Assembly (NCBI RefSeq): GCF_001513745.1
Contig: NZ_CP013382.1
Location: 2,604,001-2,668,000 of the forward strand
Source of the DNA: Burkholderia humptydooensis
Lineage (GTDB): Bacteria > Pseudomonadota > Gammaproteobacteria > Burkholderiales > Burkholderiaceae
Length of the DNA stretch: 64,000 bases
Direction of reading: 5' to 3'
Part shown: positions 45,216 through 54,682 of the stretch, in pieces
Position numbering within the stretch: the stretch's first letter is position 1
Layout of the letters: each line of letters starts with the position of its first letter
Made by a program: the position numbers and the translations under genes
Notes under the pieces: model-generated
Told to the model about the DNA's origin: nothing
What the model saw: only the letters and a program-made list of their open reading frames with translations
Databases searched by the model: none

Positions 45216-46208
45216 TTACGACGCGTGATACCAGCCGCTGCGCCACGCGACGAGGTCGCCATGCACGCAGGCGTGGCCGACGACCGACACGTCGCGCGCG
45301 CACGCGCTGACCGGATGATCGGCCTCCCCGATGCGCGCGCCCGTCAGCCGCAGCAGCCCGCCCGCGGAGACGACGCCGTCGATGCAGCTCGCGTCGTCGA
45401 GCAGCACGTCGTCGCGCGCGAACACCGCCCCGTTCAGCAGCGCCTCGCACTCGAGCACGACGCTGTGCGCCTTCACGCTGCCGATCAGCACGCAGCCTTC
45501 GCCGAGCGTCAGCCGGCCGTCGACGATCAGCGTGCCGTGCAGGATCGTGTGCGACGGCAGGCGGATGTCGCGCTGCACCAGATAGCGGCCGTCGAGCACG
45601 CGGTGCGGCACGCAGGCGAGCCGGCTCGCGAGCGACATCGCGCGGCGCGGCGTCAGCGCATCGTCGCGGCCGAGCGCGCGCGAGAGGCGGCCGAACACGA
45701 TCGGCGTGCCGTGCAGGTTCGAGAAGCCGCCGCAGCCGTGAACGCGCACCGCCTGTCCGACGACCGCGCCGCGCACGAGCGTGTTGTCGATATCGATGTT
45801 CGGCGCATACGCGAAACCGCCGAGCGTCGCGCCCGCACGCATCTCGATGCGCTCCTCGGCGAACGCGTACGTCGCGTGCGAGCCCGCGCCGAGCGAGATC
45901 GTCCGGTCCGCGTACAGCACGTCGTCGCGCCAGTCGCCGCGCGCGAGCCGGAGCGCGTCGACGTGCTCGACGCGCAGGCCGAGCGCCTGCCACGGCGGCG
46001 CCGCGTCGTCCCGCGCGGGCGGCTCGCCGCGCGCGCTCACGCGCAGCGCATCGAGCCACTGCGCGGCGCGGCGCGGATAGTCGACGAACGGCCCCTCGCC
46101 GATCGGCAGCGCGGCGACGTCGCTGCGCTTCACCAGCTCGTTCAGGAGCGGCAGGAACGGCAGCGTGAGCATTCCCGCCACCGGCATCATCACGTTGAAG
46201 GTCGTCAT
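45216..46208 (-). CDS. Left-handed beta-helix/bactofilin-like protein of the EPS locus
   Basis: 330 residues. Residues ~80-320 show short hexapeptide-like turns: ISLGAGSHATYAFAEERIEMRAGATLGGFAYAPNIDIDN, VRGAVVGQAVRVHG, RDIRLPSHTILHGTLIVDGRLTLGEGCVLIGSVKAHSVVLEC (given as separate pieces), ALLNGAVFARDDVLLDDASC. This resembles polymer-forming bactofilins or beta-helix transferases. No signal peptide. The ATG follows the GT2 stop by three bases. It may scaffold the synthase at the inner membrane. The fold is inferred from repeat texture. Confidence 0.7.
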   Translation of the reverse strand: MTTFNVMMPVAGMLTLPFLPLLNELVKRSDVAALPIGEGPFVDYPRRAAQWLDALRVSARGEPPARDDAAPPWQALGLRVEHVDALRLARGDWRDDVLYADRTISLGAGSHATYAFAEERIEMRAGATLGGFAYAPNIDIDNTLVRGAVVGQAVRVHGCGGFSNLHGTPIVFGRLSRALGRDDALTPRRAMSLASRLACVPHRVLDGRYLVQRDIRLPSHTILHGTLIVDGRLTLGEGCVLIGSVKAHSVVLECEALLNGAVFARDDVLLDDASCIDGVVSAGGLLRLTGARIGEADHPVSACARDVSVVGHACVHGDLVAWRSGWYHAS

Positions 46209-46211
46209 CGC

Positions 46212-47774
46212 TCATCGTCCCGATTTCAGCGGCCGGCGAAAGCGCTCGGTCTTGTCCCAACGCAGCTCGCGACGCAGCAGCGCGTCGAGCGCGAGCCCCC
46301 ACAGCGCGGCAACGACGGCCGCGATCGTCACGCAGAATCCGACGACGTTCACCGGCACGAGCCGCAGCCGCGTCGCGCGGCCGTCGAGGCGCGCCGCGAC
46401 GACGATCTCGAAGAACACGCCGAAGTTGCCGAACGTGCTGAACGCGAACAGCGCGAACACGGACACGAGCAGGCCGAGCGCGAGCGAATCGATGCCGTTC
46501 GTCAGATACAGCGCGAGCGCGATGCCCCACGCGAGCGCGAGCAGCGCGGGCATCACGAACACGCCAAGCAGCAGCGCGCCGTCGAGCCGGCAGCGGCGCG
46601 ACGTCACCGGGCTGCGCAGCAGCGGAATCAGGTAGCGGCACAGCGTCTGGTTGTGCCCCTTCGCCCAGCGCGTGAGCTGGCGCGCGCGCACGGGCCACCG
46701 CTCCGGCACTTCCTCGTAGCACTCCGCATGGTTCAGGTAGACCGTGCGCCAGTTGCTCAACAGCAGCCGGTAGGTCATGTCGGTGTCTTCGGCGAGCGTG
46801 TCGTCGCGCCAGCCGCCCACCGCGTCGAGCGCGCTCTTGCGAACCCCGCCGACCGTGCCGCCGTACTGCGGCACGAGACCGAGGTTGTTGCGCGCCTGCT
46901 GGTTCACCTGATAGCCGCCCGCGCGCTCGAGATCGAGCAGGCGCGCGAGCAGGTTGCGATCGGCGTTCTGCGGCACGACGCGGCCCATCACCGCGCCCAC
47001 TTCCGGATCGAAGAACGGCGCGACCAGTTCCTTGAGCAGGTCCGGGCGAGGCAGGTAGTCGGCGTCGAACACGACCATGATGTCGCCGCGGATCTCGCGC
47101 AACGCGTCCTTCAGCGCCGCCGCCTTGCCCGGCTTGCCGCTCTCGCGGTGAAACGGCTTGATCAGATCGGGCGCGCGCGCCTGCACCTCGTCGATCAGCG
47201 CGCGCGTGTTGTCGGTCGAGCGGTCGTTGACCGGGACGATCGTCAGCCGGTCGCGCGGATAGGTCGTCGCGAGGAGCGCCGTCAGGCAATCGACGACGAC
47301 CGCCTCCTCGTTGTGCGCGGCGACGAACACCGTGATCTCCGGCCAGTCCGCGTGCGTGATCGCGCGGTACGGCGCGCGCTGCGGCCTGAACAGGCGGTCG
47401 AGACTGAAGACGTAGTGGCGCGACGCGTAGACGCCGGTCAGCAGCGCGAATATCCACAGGTATGCCGCGCCCAGGCCGAAGACGATCCTGCTGCCGGACA
47501 CCTGCGGCATGTCGACGGCGGGCGGGCGGGCGGCCGCGAAAGGCTGCTCGGCGTCGAACGATGCGGGCTGCGCGAGCGCAAACGCAATCGCCTCCGCGTG
47601 CGGCCGGCTCGGTTCCGCGAACGCGCGAACCTGCGCGGCGCGCGCGAGCGGTGCGGCCGGAAGCGAGACGGACGCCGGCCGCACCGCGGTATCGCGCACG
47701 GCCAGCGAACATGCGAACACGATCAGCAATAGCACGCATTGCACGCACAACGACATCGCTCGCCGGTTCTTCAT
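46212..47774 (-). CDS. Processive GT2 glycosyltransferase (PgaC/BcsA-like)
   Basis: 520 residues from ATG 47774. One N-terminal helix (~8-25), a long Ala/Pro-rich periplasmic stretch, a second helix (~100-120), then the catalytic GT2 domain: FVAAHNEE near 147, FDADYLPRP near 240 (DxD), AEDTDMTYRL near 325 (acceptor ED), and QLTRW near 370 (Q-x-x-R-W of processive synthases). Three or four more helices follow. This is the architecture of synthases for PNAG, hyaluronan and cellulose. With glmS, an epimerase and a deacetylase nearby, an N-acetylhexosamine polymer is likely. It heads the minus-strand EPS operon. Confidence 0.92.
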   Translation of the reverse strand: MKNRRAMSLCVQCVLLLIVFACSLAVRDTAVRPASVSLPAAPLARAAQVRAFAEPSRPHAEAIAFALAQPASFDAEQPFAAARPPAVDMPQVSGSRIVFGLGAAYLWIFALLTGVYASRHYVFSLDRLFRPQRAPYRAITHADWPEITVFVAAHNEEAVVVDCLTALLATTYPRDRLTIVPVNDRSTDNTRALIDEVQARAPDLIKPFHRESGKPGKAAALKDALREIRGDIMVVFDADYLPRPDLLKELVAPFFDPEVGAVMGRVVPQNADRNLLARLLDLERAGGYQVNQQARNNLGLVPQYGGTVGGVRKSALDAVGGWRDDTLAEDTDMTYRLLLSNWRTVYLNHAECYEEVPERWPVRARQLTRWAKGHNQTLCRYLIPLLRSPVTSRRCRLDGALLLGVFVMPALLALAWGIALALYLTNGIDSLALGLLVSVFALFAFSTFGNFGVFFEIVVAARLDGRATRLRLVPVNVVGFCVTIAAVVAALWGLALDALLRRELRWDKTERFRRPLKSGR

Positions 47775-48959
47775 GCTCGTGTCCCCGTGCCCGCATCGGC
47801 GGCGACTGTGCTCGCCCCCGCACGGACTTGCAAAAGGAAACCGGCGCCGCGCGTCGCGCACGTATCGCTCATCGCGTCTCGCCGCCTGTCGCCGCCGCGT
47901 CGCTGAACTGAACGCGCGCTGCGCCGCCGGTTTCCGGTTTCGTCATATCGGCCGTTCCTTTGGTGTGCTGACGTCGTATCGCGTCGGAACGGATCTGCGC
48001 TGGTTCAAAGCAAAGGACGAGCCATCGTTCGGAAAAGACCGCGCGACAAGGGTTTCGCGACGAAGGCGGATTGCCGCCGCCGGCGCACGCGCAGCGTTTT
48101 GATTCATCGGCGAATCAACGCCGGGGAAGCCGGCACGCGCGGCGTGCCCCGGAAGACCGCACGCGTTGCGCGTGCGAACGACCCGCGCGGCGCGCATTGC
48201 CGCCGCATACGATTGGCCTTTGCGTGCATCCGGCCCTCTCTTCGCATGGCCGCGACCGGCCGAGAGCAAGCCGCCGAACGCCCGCGTTTCAGAATCGATA
48301 CGTTTCGCCGCGGCGGCGGCCGCTGCCTGCCTTCGGCCGGCGGCGGCCAGGAAATCCCTGACGCAATCCGCCGCGCGGCGCACGTCGCGCGCGGGGCCGG
48401 CCGTGCGCGCGCGAGACCCACGCGCGTCAAAGGTTCCGGGCCGACGCTCCCGCCGACGGCCGCGCCCCGCGCCACGACGGCATCCGCACATCGCGCGCGC
48501 GCCGCGCGGCGCGCGCGCGATACCGGACGCCGCGATCGGACGCCGTAACAGCCGCGAGACGTTCCCGCGCGCCGGTGCGGCGTTCAGCCCTGCGCGGCAC
48601 GGCCGCGACGACGCTGGTTTGAATATTGCTCGACAGTGGTCGAGGCAGCGCGCCGGATACGAAGCGCACGGACGTGCGCGACACGCGCCGCCGATTCACG
48701 ACATCACGAGGAGCGATTCATGACGTGACCCGCCCATCGCGACGGCCCCGGCCTGCCGCCACGCGATTCGCGCCGCGAATCCGGGCGCATGCGCCGGGCC
48801 CGGACGTCGTAGCACCGTCGTGCGGCGCGCGGCGGACCTCGGCTCGCGCAACCGCGCGGCTCGATTCGCCGCGCCGCGCGCTCACGCTCGCGCCTTGCGG
48901 CGCGCGGCCGTCGCGCCGGGTGCCGAATCGACCGGAACAACCGTGAATCGGGGATCAAG
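47775..48959. other. 1.2-kb divergent region between EPS operon and epimerase
   Basis: Very G+C-rich. Many long open frames exist on both strands, but none has a ribosome site, signal or motif, and their composition is arginine-rich as expected for chance frames. It should contain the divergent promoters. I see no operator or riboswitch I can defend. Confidence 0.45.
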
Positions 48960-50174
48960 ATGAAGAAAATCCTGCTTGCGTTCGGCACTCGTCCCGAGGC
49001 CATCAAGATGGCGCCGCTCGTGCGCACGCTGCAGACGCGAGCCGATGTCGACGCGCGGGTATGCGTGACCGCCCAGCATCGGCAGATGCTCGACCAGGTG
49101 CTTTCGCTGTTCGACATCGCGCCCGCATACGATCTGAACGTGATGCGGCAAAGCCAGACGCTGACCGACGTGACGACGGGCATCCTCCAGACGATCGGCG
49201 CCGTGTTCGACGACTTCGATCCGGACATCGTGCTCGTGCACGGCGACACGACGACGACGCTCGCGGTGAGCCTCGCCGCGTTCTACCGCTACTTGCCGAT
49301 CGGCCACGTGGAGGCGGGGCTGCGCAGCGGCGACGTCTGGTCGCCGTGGCCCGAGGAGCTGAACCGGCGCGTGACTGACGCGGTGTCGTCATGGCACTTC
49401 GCGCCGACCGAGCGCGCGCAGCACAACCTGTTCAGCGAAGGCGTGCCGACGGAAGGCGTCGTGCTGACCGGCAATACCGTGATCGACGCGCTGCACGACG
49501 TGAAGCGCATGCTCGACGCCGACGCGCCGCTTGCGCGCGAAATCGCCGCGCAGTATCCGTTTCTCGGCCGCGACGAGCGCGTCGTGCTGATCACCGGCCA
49601 TCGGCGCGAGAGCTTCGGCGAGCCGTTCGCGCATTTCTGCGACGCGCTGCGCACCCTCGCGCTCCGCTATCCGGACGTGCGCTTCGTCTATCCGCTGCAT
49701 CTGAATCCGAACGTGCAAAGGCCCGCGCATTCGCTGCTCGACGGCCTGCCGAACATCCACCTGATCGTGCCGCAGGAATATCTGTCGTTCGTCTTCCTGA
49801 TGTCGCGCGCGCATTTCATCATCACCGATTCGGGCGGCATCCAGGAGGAAGGGCCCGCGCTCGGCAAACCGGTGCTCGTCACGCGCGACACGACCGAGCG
49901 GCCGGAAGCGATCCAGGCGGGCACCGCGCGGCTCGTCGGCACGAACACCGAGCGGATCGTCGGCGAGGCGTCGCGGCTCCTCGACGACGGCGACGCATAC
50001 GACGAGATGTCGCGCGCGACGAATCCGTATGGCGACGGCCACGCGAGCGAGCGCATCGTTCATGCGCTGCTGGACAGGCCGCACGCGACCGACACGGCCC
50101 GCTTCCCGCTCGCCGCGCTCGAAGCGCCGCGCAACGCGCTCGCGCTCGGTCTGCATGCGCTGAGGTCCGCATGA
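48960..50174 (+). CDS. wecB: UDP-N-acetylglucosamine 2-epimerase (non-hydrolysing)
   Basis: 404 residues. [16 protein letters not shown] near 5-20, [10 protein letters not shown] near 94, [11 protein letters not shown] near 115, [12 protein letters not shown] near 215, and [16 protein letters not shown] near 291-306 are the full WecB/MnaA signature. It interconverts UDP-GlcNAc and UDP-ManNAc in the cytoplasm. Divergent from the GT2 operon across 1.2 kb. Its presence suggests that ManNAc or a derived sugar enters this locus' polymer or the enterobacterial-type surface antigen. The C-terminal ~25 residues are a variable tail. Confidence 0.94.
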   Translation: MKKILLAFGTRPEAIKMAPLVRTLQTRADVDARVCVTAQHRQMLDQVLSLFDIAPAYDLNVMRQSQTLTDVTTGILQTIGAVFDDFDPDIVLVHGDTTTTLAVSLAAFYRYLPIGHVEAGLRSGDVWSPWPEELNRRVTDAVSSWHFAPTERAQHNLFSEGVPTEGVVLTGNTVIDALHDVKRMLDADAPLAREIAAQYPFLGRDERVVLITGHRRESFGEPFAHFCDALRTLALRYPDVRFVYPLHLNPNVQRPAHSLLDGLPNIHLIVPQEYLSFVFLMSRAHFIITDSGGIQEEGPALGKPVLVTRDTTERPEAIQAGTARLVGTNTERIVGEASRLLDDGDAYDEMSRATNPYGDGHASERIVHALLDRPHATDTARFPLAALEAPRNALALGLHALRSA

Positions 50175-50568
50175 GCGTGATCGTCTGGCGGCACGCGAGC
50201 CGCGGCGTCTGCGCGAGCGCTCGGGCGGGCGACGTGTGCGCTTGCGCGCGCGGCTGCCATCCGGTGATCGGACGGCGGCGGGTCGCGTCGCTGCCGGCGC
50301 GGATCGGCGGCGGTTGCGGCGGATTCGGCTGCGAACACGGGCCGCGCGCGACGCAGTGTCCGGCGGGGCGGTGTTGCCGGCAGCGGTGACGCGTGACGCG
50401 CGGGACGCGGATCGCCGCACGCGGCAAACGTGAACGAAGGGAAGCGCGATGCGTGCTGATGTGCGCCGATGCGCCCGCGCACCATGCCGAACGAAACGGC
50501 GAAAAACGAAGGATGCCGAAAGACCTGCCGCCCTGCCGGGACGGCGGACGCGCGGCCTGCGCCGGATG
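50175..50568. other. Intergenic region after wecB
   Basis: About 390 bp, no supported gene. It contains no clear terminator for wecB. Confidence 0.4.
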
Positions 50569-50625
50569 AAGAAGAACGCGGATGAAGGCGCTCGCCCGCC
50601 AGGGCTTTTGCGCTGTTCATCCGCG
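50569..50625 (-). terminator. Terminator downstream of tRNA-Val
   Basis: On the minus strand CGCGGATGAA (complement of 50616-50625) pairs with TTCATCCGCG (complement of 50578-50587), then TTCTTCTT. It begins 13 bp after the tRNA CCA end. Confidence 0.65.
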
Positions 50626-50637
50626 TCCGATATGCGT

Positions 50638-50714
50638 TGGTAGGCTCGATTGGATTCGAACCAACGACCCCCACCATGTCAAGGTGGTGCTCTAACCAAC
50701 TGAGCTACGAGCCT
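50638..50714 (-). tRNA. tRNA-Val (anticodon GAC)
   Basis: 77 nt with encoded CCA (complement of 50638-50640). Acceptor arms AGGCTCG and CGAGCCT pair with discriminator A. The D-arm contains AGCTCAGTTGG, the anticodon stem CCACC/GGTGG closes loop TTGACAT with GAC anticodon, and the T-arm has GGTTCGAATCC. Reads GUC and GUU. I saw no integrase or att repeat next to it. Confidence 0.97.
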
Positions 50715-50865
50715 GTGTGAGGCGCGAATTATAGAGAGCCTCTTGCGGGCGCACAAGCTCTTTTTAGAAAATTCTCCGATCGATCGCTCGACGGCGACAA
50801 GACCGCGCGCGGCCGATCGCGCGGCCGGCGGGCCGGCCCGCCCGCTCGGAAAGACGCGGCGCCGC

Positions 50866-51747
50866 TCACCCCCTCGCCGCCGCGGCCAGCACCTGCGCGA
50901 CGAGCGGATGATGCTGGCCGCGATGCGACCGGATCGCATGGATCTCCTCGGTCACGCCTTCCGCGCGCCCGAGCCGCCGCAGCCCGCGCAGCAGCGCGAC
51001 GTCGCCCGCGCCCGGCTCGCTGAGCGGAAACACGCCGAGGCCGCGCGCGGCGAACACGGCCATCAGTGCGCTGTCCTCGAACTCGCCGACGATCCGCGGC
51101 CGGATTCCGTGCGCGTCGAACCAGCGGTCGAGCCGCGCGCGCAGCGCCGCGTGCACCGTCGGCAGCAGCACGGGCAGGTCGGCCAGGCACTGCGGAAAGC
51201 GGCCGCGCGCCGCCGACGCGATCGCCGTCGGCCCGTACCAGTCGACGGGCGACGCAACGATCCGCTCGCTCGCGAGCCGCAGGTTCACGCGGCGCGGCGC
51301 GGGCTCGCCCGCGAGCACGAGATCGAGCCGATGCAGCGCGAGTTCGGCAAGCAATTCCTCGTATTCGCCGTCGTGACACAGCAGCCGCAGCGACGGCGCC
51401 GCGAGCGCGGGCGCGAGCACCGCGTGCGCGGTGAGCTTCGAGATGCCGTCCGTCAGGCCGACCGCGAGCCGCGCGCTCTCGCCGCGCGCCGCTTCGCGCA
51501 CCTCGTCCTCGATCAGTTGGCCGATCCGGAAGATCTCCTCGGCGCGCGCGAACGCGGCCTGCCCGGCTTCCGTCATCGTCACGCCGCGCCCCGCCGGCTT
51601 CAGCAACTGGTGCCCGATCGATCTTTCCAGCTCGCGCACCTGCGCGCTGATCGTCTGCACGGCCATGTCTAGCCGCTCGGCCGCGCGCGCGAAGCCGCCT
51701 TCCTTCACGACGACCCAGAAGTAATACAGATGGCGAAAATTCAGCAT
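50866..51747 (-). CDS. LysR-family regulator, NhaR-like
   Basis: 293 residues from ATG 51747 with GAGGGG upstream; a longer start at 51795 lies in the operator region. N-terminal HTH: FRHLYYFWVVVKEGGFARAAERLDMAVQTISAQVRELE, then LLKPAGRGVTMTEAG. The LNFRHLYYFW opening and VQTISAQV recognition helix are characteristic of NhaR-type proteins, which answer to Na+ in enterobacteria. The effector domain follows (~95-290). Divergent from terC-like 51886 with operator-like repeats between, so the two are probably linked in control. Confidence 0.9.
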   Translation of the reverse strand: MLNFRHLYYFWVVVKEGGFARAAERLDMAVQTISAQVRELERSIGHQLLKPAGRGVTMTEAGQAAFARAEEIFRIGQLIEDEVREAARGESARLAVGLTDGISKLTAHAVLAPALAAPSLRLLCHDGEYEELLAELALHRLDLVLAGEPAPRRVNLRLASERIVASPVDWYGPTAIASAARGRFPQCLADLPVLLPTVHAALRARLDRWFDAHGIRPRIVGEFEDSALMAVFAARGLGVFPLSEPGAGDVALLRGLRRLGRAEGVTEEIHAIRSHRGQHHPLVAQVLAAAARG

Positions 51748-51776
51748 CGCGCCCCTCGCTCCGTCGTCATCGACAC

Positions 51777-51823
51777 TTCGTAAAAACCGAATCATAAGTC
51801 AGATTTCAACTGATTTTTACGAA
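51777..51823. promoter_or_regulatory. LysR-type operator region
   Basis: A perfect 10-bp inverted repeat TTCGTAAAAA (51777-51786) / TTTTTACGAA (51814-51823) surrounds an inner dyad TCAGATTTCAACTGA (51799-51813) of T-N11-A form, the LysR binding pattern. It lies between the LysR start and the TerC gene. Confidence 0.6.
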
Positions 51824-51885
51824 ACATGAAAGCGCCGATCATCACGGCTTCGACATGCGATCCATCCGCCCAAACCACCACGATC

Positions 51886-52641
51886 ATGGACTACCTGCTG
51901 ACCCTCGCCGCCGATCCCGCTGTCTGGGCCGCGCTCGTGACACTCGTCGCAATGGAAATCGTGCTCGGCATCGACAACCTGATCTTCATCTCGATCCTGA
52001 GCAACAAGCTGCCCGAAGCGCGGCGCGAGCGCGCGCGGCGCCTCGGCATCGGGCTCGCGCTGATCTTCCGTCTCGCGCTGCTCGGCACCGTTGCGTGGAT
52101 CGCGCGGCTCACCGAACCGGTGTTCGCGCTGTTCGACCACGCGTTCTCGTGGCGCGACCTGATCCTGATCTCGGGCGGGCTGTTCCTCGTCTGGAAGGCG
52201 ACGAAGGAAATGCATCATCACGTATCGCACGACGGCGCGAACGAAGGCAGCTCGACGAACGGCGCCGGCCTGACGATGTGGGCGGCGGTGAGCCAGATCC
52301 TGATGCTCGACATCGTGTTCTCGATCGACAGCATCGTCACCGCGGTCGGCATGACGACGCACATCCCGATCATGTTCGTCGCGGTAATCGCGGCCGTCAC
52401 GGTGATGCTGTTCGCGTCCGGCCCGCTGTCGCGCTTCATCGATCGCCATCCGACCATCGTGATGCTCGCGCTGAGCTTCCTGATAGTGATCGGCATGACG
52501 CTGATCGCGGAAGGCTTCGGCTCGCACGTGCCGCAGGGGTACATCTACGCGGCGATGGCGTTCTCCGCGTTCGTCGAGGGAATGAACATGCTGGCGCGGC
52601 GCGCGAAGGACAAGCGCGCGAAGCGAATCGCCGCGCATTGA
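51886..52641 (+). CDS. TerC-family integral membrane protein
   Basis: 251 residues from ATG 51886. An in-frame ATG at 51826 abuts the operator arm and adds a polar tail, so 51886 is preferred; neither has a good ribosome site. About seven helices with TerC signatures: [23 protein letters not shown] near 20-43, [27 protein letters not shown] near 87, [20 protein letters not shown] near 143. Acidic intramembrane Asp residues (GIDN, SIDS) and EMHHH fit metal-ion transport; relatives export Mn2+ or load metalloenzymes with it. Probably controlled by the divergent LysR protein. Confidence 0.92.
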   Translation: MDYLLTLAADPAVWAALVTLVAMEIVLGIDNLIFISILSNKLPEARRERARRLGIGLALIFRLALLGTVAWIARLTEPVFALFDHAFSWRDLILISGGLFLVWKATKEMHHHVSHDGANEGSSTNGAGLTMWAAVSQILMLDIVFSIDSIVTAVGMTTHIPIMFVAVIAAVTVMLFASGPLSRFIDRHPTIVMLALSFLIVIGMTLIAEGFGSHVPQGYIYAAMAFSAFVEGMNMLARRAKDKRAKRIAAH

Positions 52642-52795
52642 CGCGGCGCGACGTGAACGGTTGCCCGGTCCGGCTCGATCGGGCCGCGCGACGCGAATAG
52701 GCGACGGCACGACTCGGCGCGCGGCGTCGGCCGCGATGCGCCGCCGACACGCCCGGCTTCATGCATCGCGGTCCAGTGTCCGAATCCGCGCCCTA

Positions 52796-53078
52796 GGGTC
52801 TGTTTACATACGGAACGCCCATGCGAATGCCCGAAATCGCCCGTAGGGCAAGAAGCGAGGAGCGCGGTTTGGCCGAGCCAAACAAGCGACGAGCGACGCC
52901 GCCCTACGGGCGATTTCGGGCATTCCCCTGGAATGAATTTCAAGTTTGGGGTTGCCACGAGAACGGCCGCTCGCCGCGTTGCGCTCCTTGCGAATACGTC
53001 CAGTATTCGCAGCGTCGCGCGCCTCGCGAGCGGCCGTTCTCGTGGCAACGCATGGGCGTTCCGTATGTAAACAGACCC
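52796..53078. repeat. MITE-like nested palindrome element with TA flanks
   Basis: 283 bp, perfect terminal inverted repeats. Including flanking bases the match is 33 bp: 52793-52825 with 53049-53081, starting GGGTCTGTTTACATACGG. Two large hairpins lie inside: 25-bp arms 52825-52849/52901-52925 and 23-bp arms 52952-52974/53026-53048, each enclosing a smaller hairpin (GTTTGGC/GCCAAAC; GCGAATAC/GTATTCGC). TA on both sides (52794-52795, 53079-53080) may be a target duplication. No coding capacity. The whole can fold into a cruciform. It is likely a non-autonomous, multi-copy element. Confidence 0.75.
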
Positions 53079-54499
53079 TAGATCGGACAGTCGGTAAACA
53101 GATCGAGCACCTGCGTAAAGAACGCTCTCGCCTGCGCGTCGTCACGCAAATCGAGCCCGGCCGAATCGCCGCCGTAGACGCCGCTCGACTGCGCACGCGC
53201 GTGCGCATGGCGTCGCGCATAGTCGACCGCTTCGCCGAGATCCTGCCGGAACCGCTCGGCGACGCCCGGCCGCGTCTGCGGCCCCGTCACGCACATGTGC
53301 AGCGCGTCCGGATGCTGAAGCCCGTTGAAGCGCCAACCGTGCCGACGCATGTAGTCGTTCACGTGATAGACGTCGAACGCGTCCGATGCGAACGCGAAGC
53401 AGAACGTCGGCTTGCCGAGCACACGCAGCTCCGGGATCGCGCGAACCGCGGCCTGCATGTCGAACGCCGTATCGAAGACCGCCTTTGCGCGCGCCCGATA
53501 GCCTTCGCGCCCGAGGCTGCGCAGCGCCGCCCACGTCGCCGCGATCAGCCCGCCCGAGCGGCTCCCGGCCAGGCCGGGCGAGCCGTAGACGCCGCCCACC
53601 CAGTCGGTCATCAGAAAGTACTGGTGGCGGCGAAAGCTCGCGTCGCGCCACGCGAGCACCGAGCCGCCCTTCGGGCCGTAGCCGAACTTGTGCGTATCGG
53701 CCGAAATCGACGTGACGCCCGGCAGACGAAAATCGAATGCCGGAATGTTCGGATAACCCAGTTCCTCGCCCCACGGCAGCATCCAGCCGCCGAGGCAGCC
53801 GTCGACATGCAGCCACACCTTCTTTTCGACAGCGATCTCCGATAACGCTTCGATCGGATCGATCGTCCCGTACGGGTAATTGCATGCCGAGCCGACGAGC
53901 ATCACGGTATCGGCGTCGATCGCATCGCTCACGAAATCGGTGTCGACCCGCATCGTGTCGGGATCGATCGGCGCGACGATCACGTCGATGCCGAACAGAT
54001 GCGCGGCCTTGCGAAACGCGGGATGCGCGGACGCCGGCCAGATCATCCGCGGCCGCTCGATGCCGCGCTCGGCGCGCGCTTTCTCGCGATACGCGAGCGT
54101 CGCATTCAGAATGCTCTCGGTGCCGCCGAGGCTCAGCGCACCGCATGCGCGATGCGAGCCGTCATGCTGTTGCACGGCTTCACCGTGCAACAGCGCGACC
54201 GTCATCTCGACGATCTCGCTTTCCATCCGGTTCATGCTCGGACACAGGTCGCGCTGCAGCGCGTTCACGTGGCTGAAGAGCCCGTACGCTTCATTCAGGA
54301 ACGCATAATGTTCGTGGTCGCCGCAGTACATCGTGCCCGAGCAGCGGCCGTTCTCCCATTTGCGATCTTCGCGCGCGGCCATCGAGCGCAGCTCTTCGAG
54401 CAAGCGCTCGCGCGGCATCCCATGTTCGGGAAATCCGTGCATCGCGCCGAATTCCGCTGCATAAGGATAGAGCCGCCTGATGCCTTCTTCGAGATCCAT
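53078..54499 (-). CDS. Sphingosine-1-phosphate-lyase-like PLP decarboxylase/lyase
   Basis: 473 residues from ATG 54499 with AGGAGGG upstream. PLP type I fold. The Schiff-base segment SISADTHKFGYGPKGGSVLAWR (Lys near 270) is characteristic of S1P lyases rather than glutamate decarboxylases. HVDGCLGGWMLPWGEEL near 230 and GGTESILNATLAYREKARAERG, together with SGTMYCGDHEHY near 55, agree. No membrane anchor, as in bacterial S1P lyases. Such enzymes cleave phosphorylated sphingoid bases to a fatty aldehyde and phosphoethanolamine, and in Burkholderia are linked to host-lipid interference. The TAG stop uses one base of the adjacent palindromic element, so the C-terminus may be altered. Confidence 0.87.
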   Translation of the reverse strand: MDLEEGIRRLYPYAAEFGAMHGFPEHGMPRERLLEELRSMAAREDRKWENGRCSGTMYCGDHEHYAFLNEAYGLFSHVNALQRDLCPSMNRMESEIVEMTVALLHGEAVQQHDGSHRACGALSLGGTESILNATLAYREKARAERGIERPRMIWPASAHPAFRKAAHLFGIDVIVAPIDPDTMRVDTDFVSDAIDADTVMLVGSACNYPYGTIDPIEALSEIAVEKKVWLHVDGCLGGWMLPWGEELGYPNIPAFDFRLPGVTSISADTHKFGYGPKGGSVLAWRDASFRRHQYFLMTDWVGGVYGSPGLAGSRSGGLIAATWAALRSLGREGYRARAKAVFDTAFDMQAAVRAIPELRVLGKPTFCFAFASDAFDVYHVNDYMRRHGWRFNGLQHPDALHMCVTGPQTRPGVAERFRQDLGEAVDYARRHAHARAQSSGVYGGDSAGLDLRDDAQARAFFTQVLDLFTDCPI

Positions 54500-54682
54500 G
54501 ACGCCCTCCTGTTCGAGGCCGGCATCGGCGTGCGGACTTGCGTCGATGTCGGCGGCACGTCGGATGATCCGGCCTCGCCGATCGAATTGAGGCTGCCTGA
54601 TTAACACATTAAAAATTCCCTGGAAGTTCCTTTCGTTCACGCTATGCTTGAACGACATCCTAATAAAAAACAGGAACATCTC

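Noticed and set aside
44824..47823. 999-residue minus-strand open frame over the EPS genes
   Set aside because: It is a shadow of three real genes in another frame with arginine-rich composition.
47862..48959. Several long open frames in the GC-rich gap before wecB
   Set aside because: They are arginine-rich chance frames with no ribosome site, motif or signal.
50569..50865. Genomic island integrated at tRNA-Val
   Set aside because: No integrase, no repeated tRNA 3' end, and ordinary genes on both sides.
51748..51885. Manganese (yybP-ykoY) riboswitch upstream of TerC
   Set aside because: The region is too short and lacks the conserved loops; the repeats fit a LysR operator.
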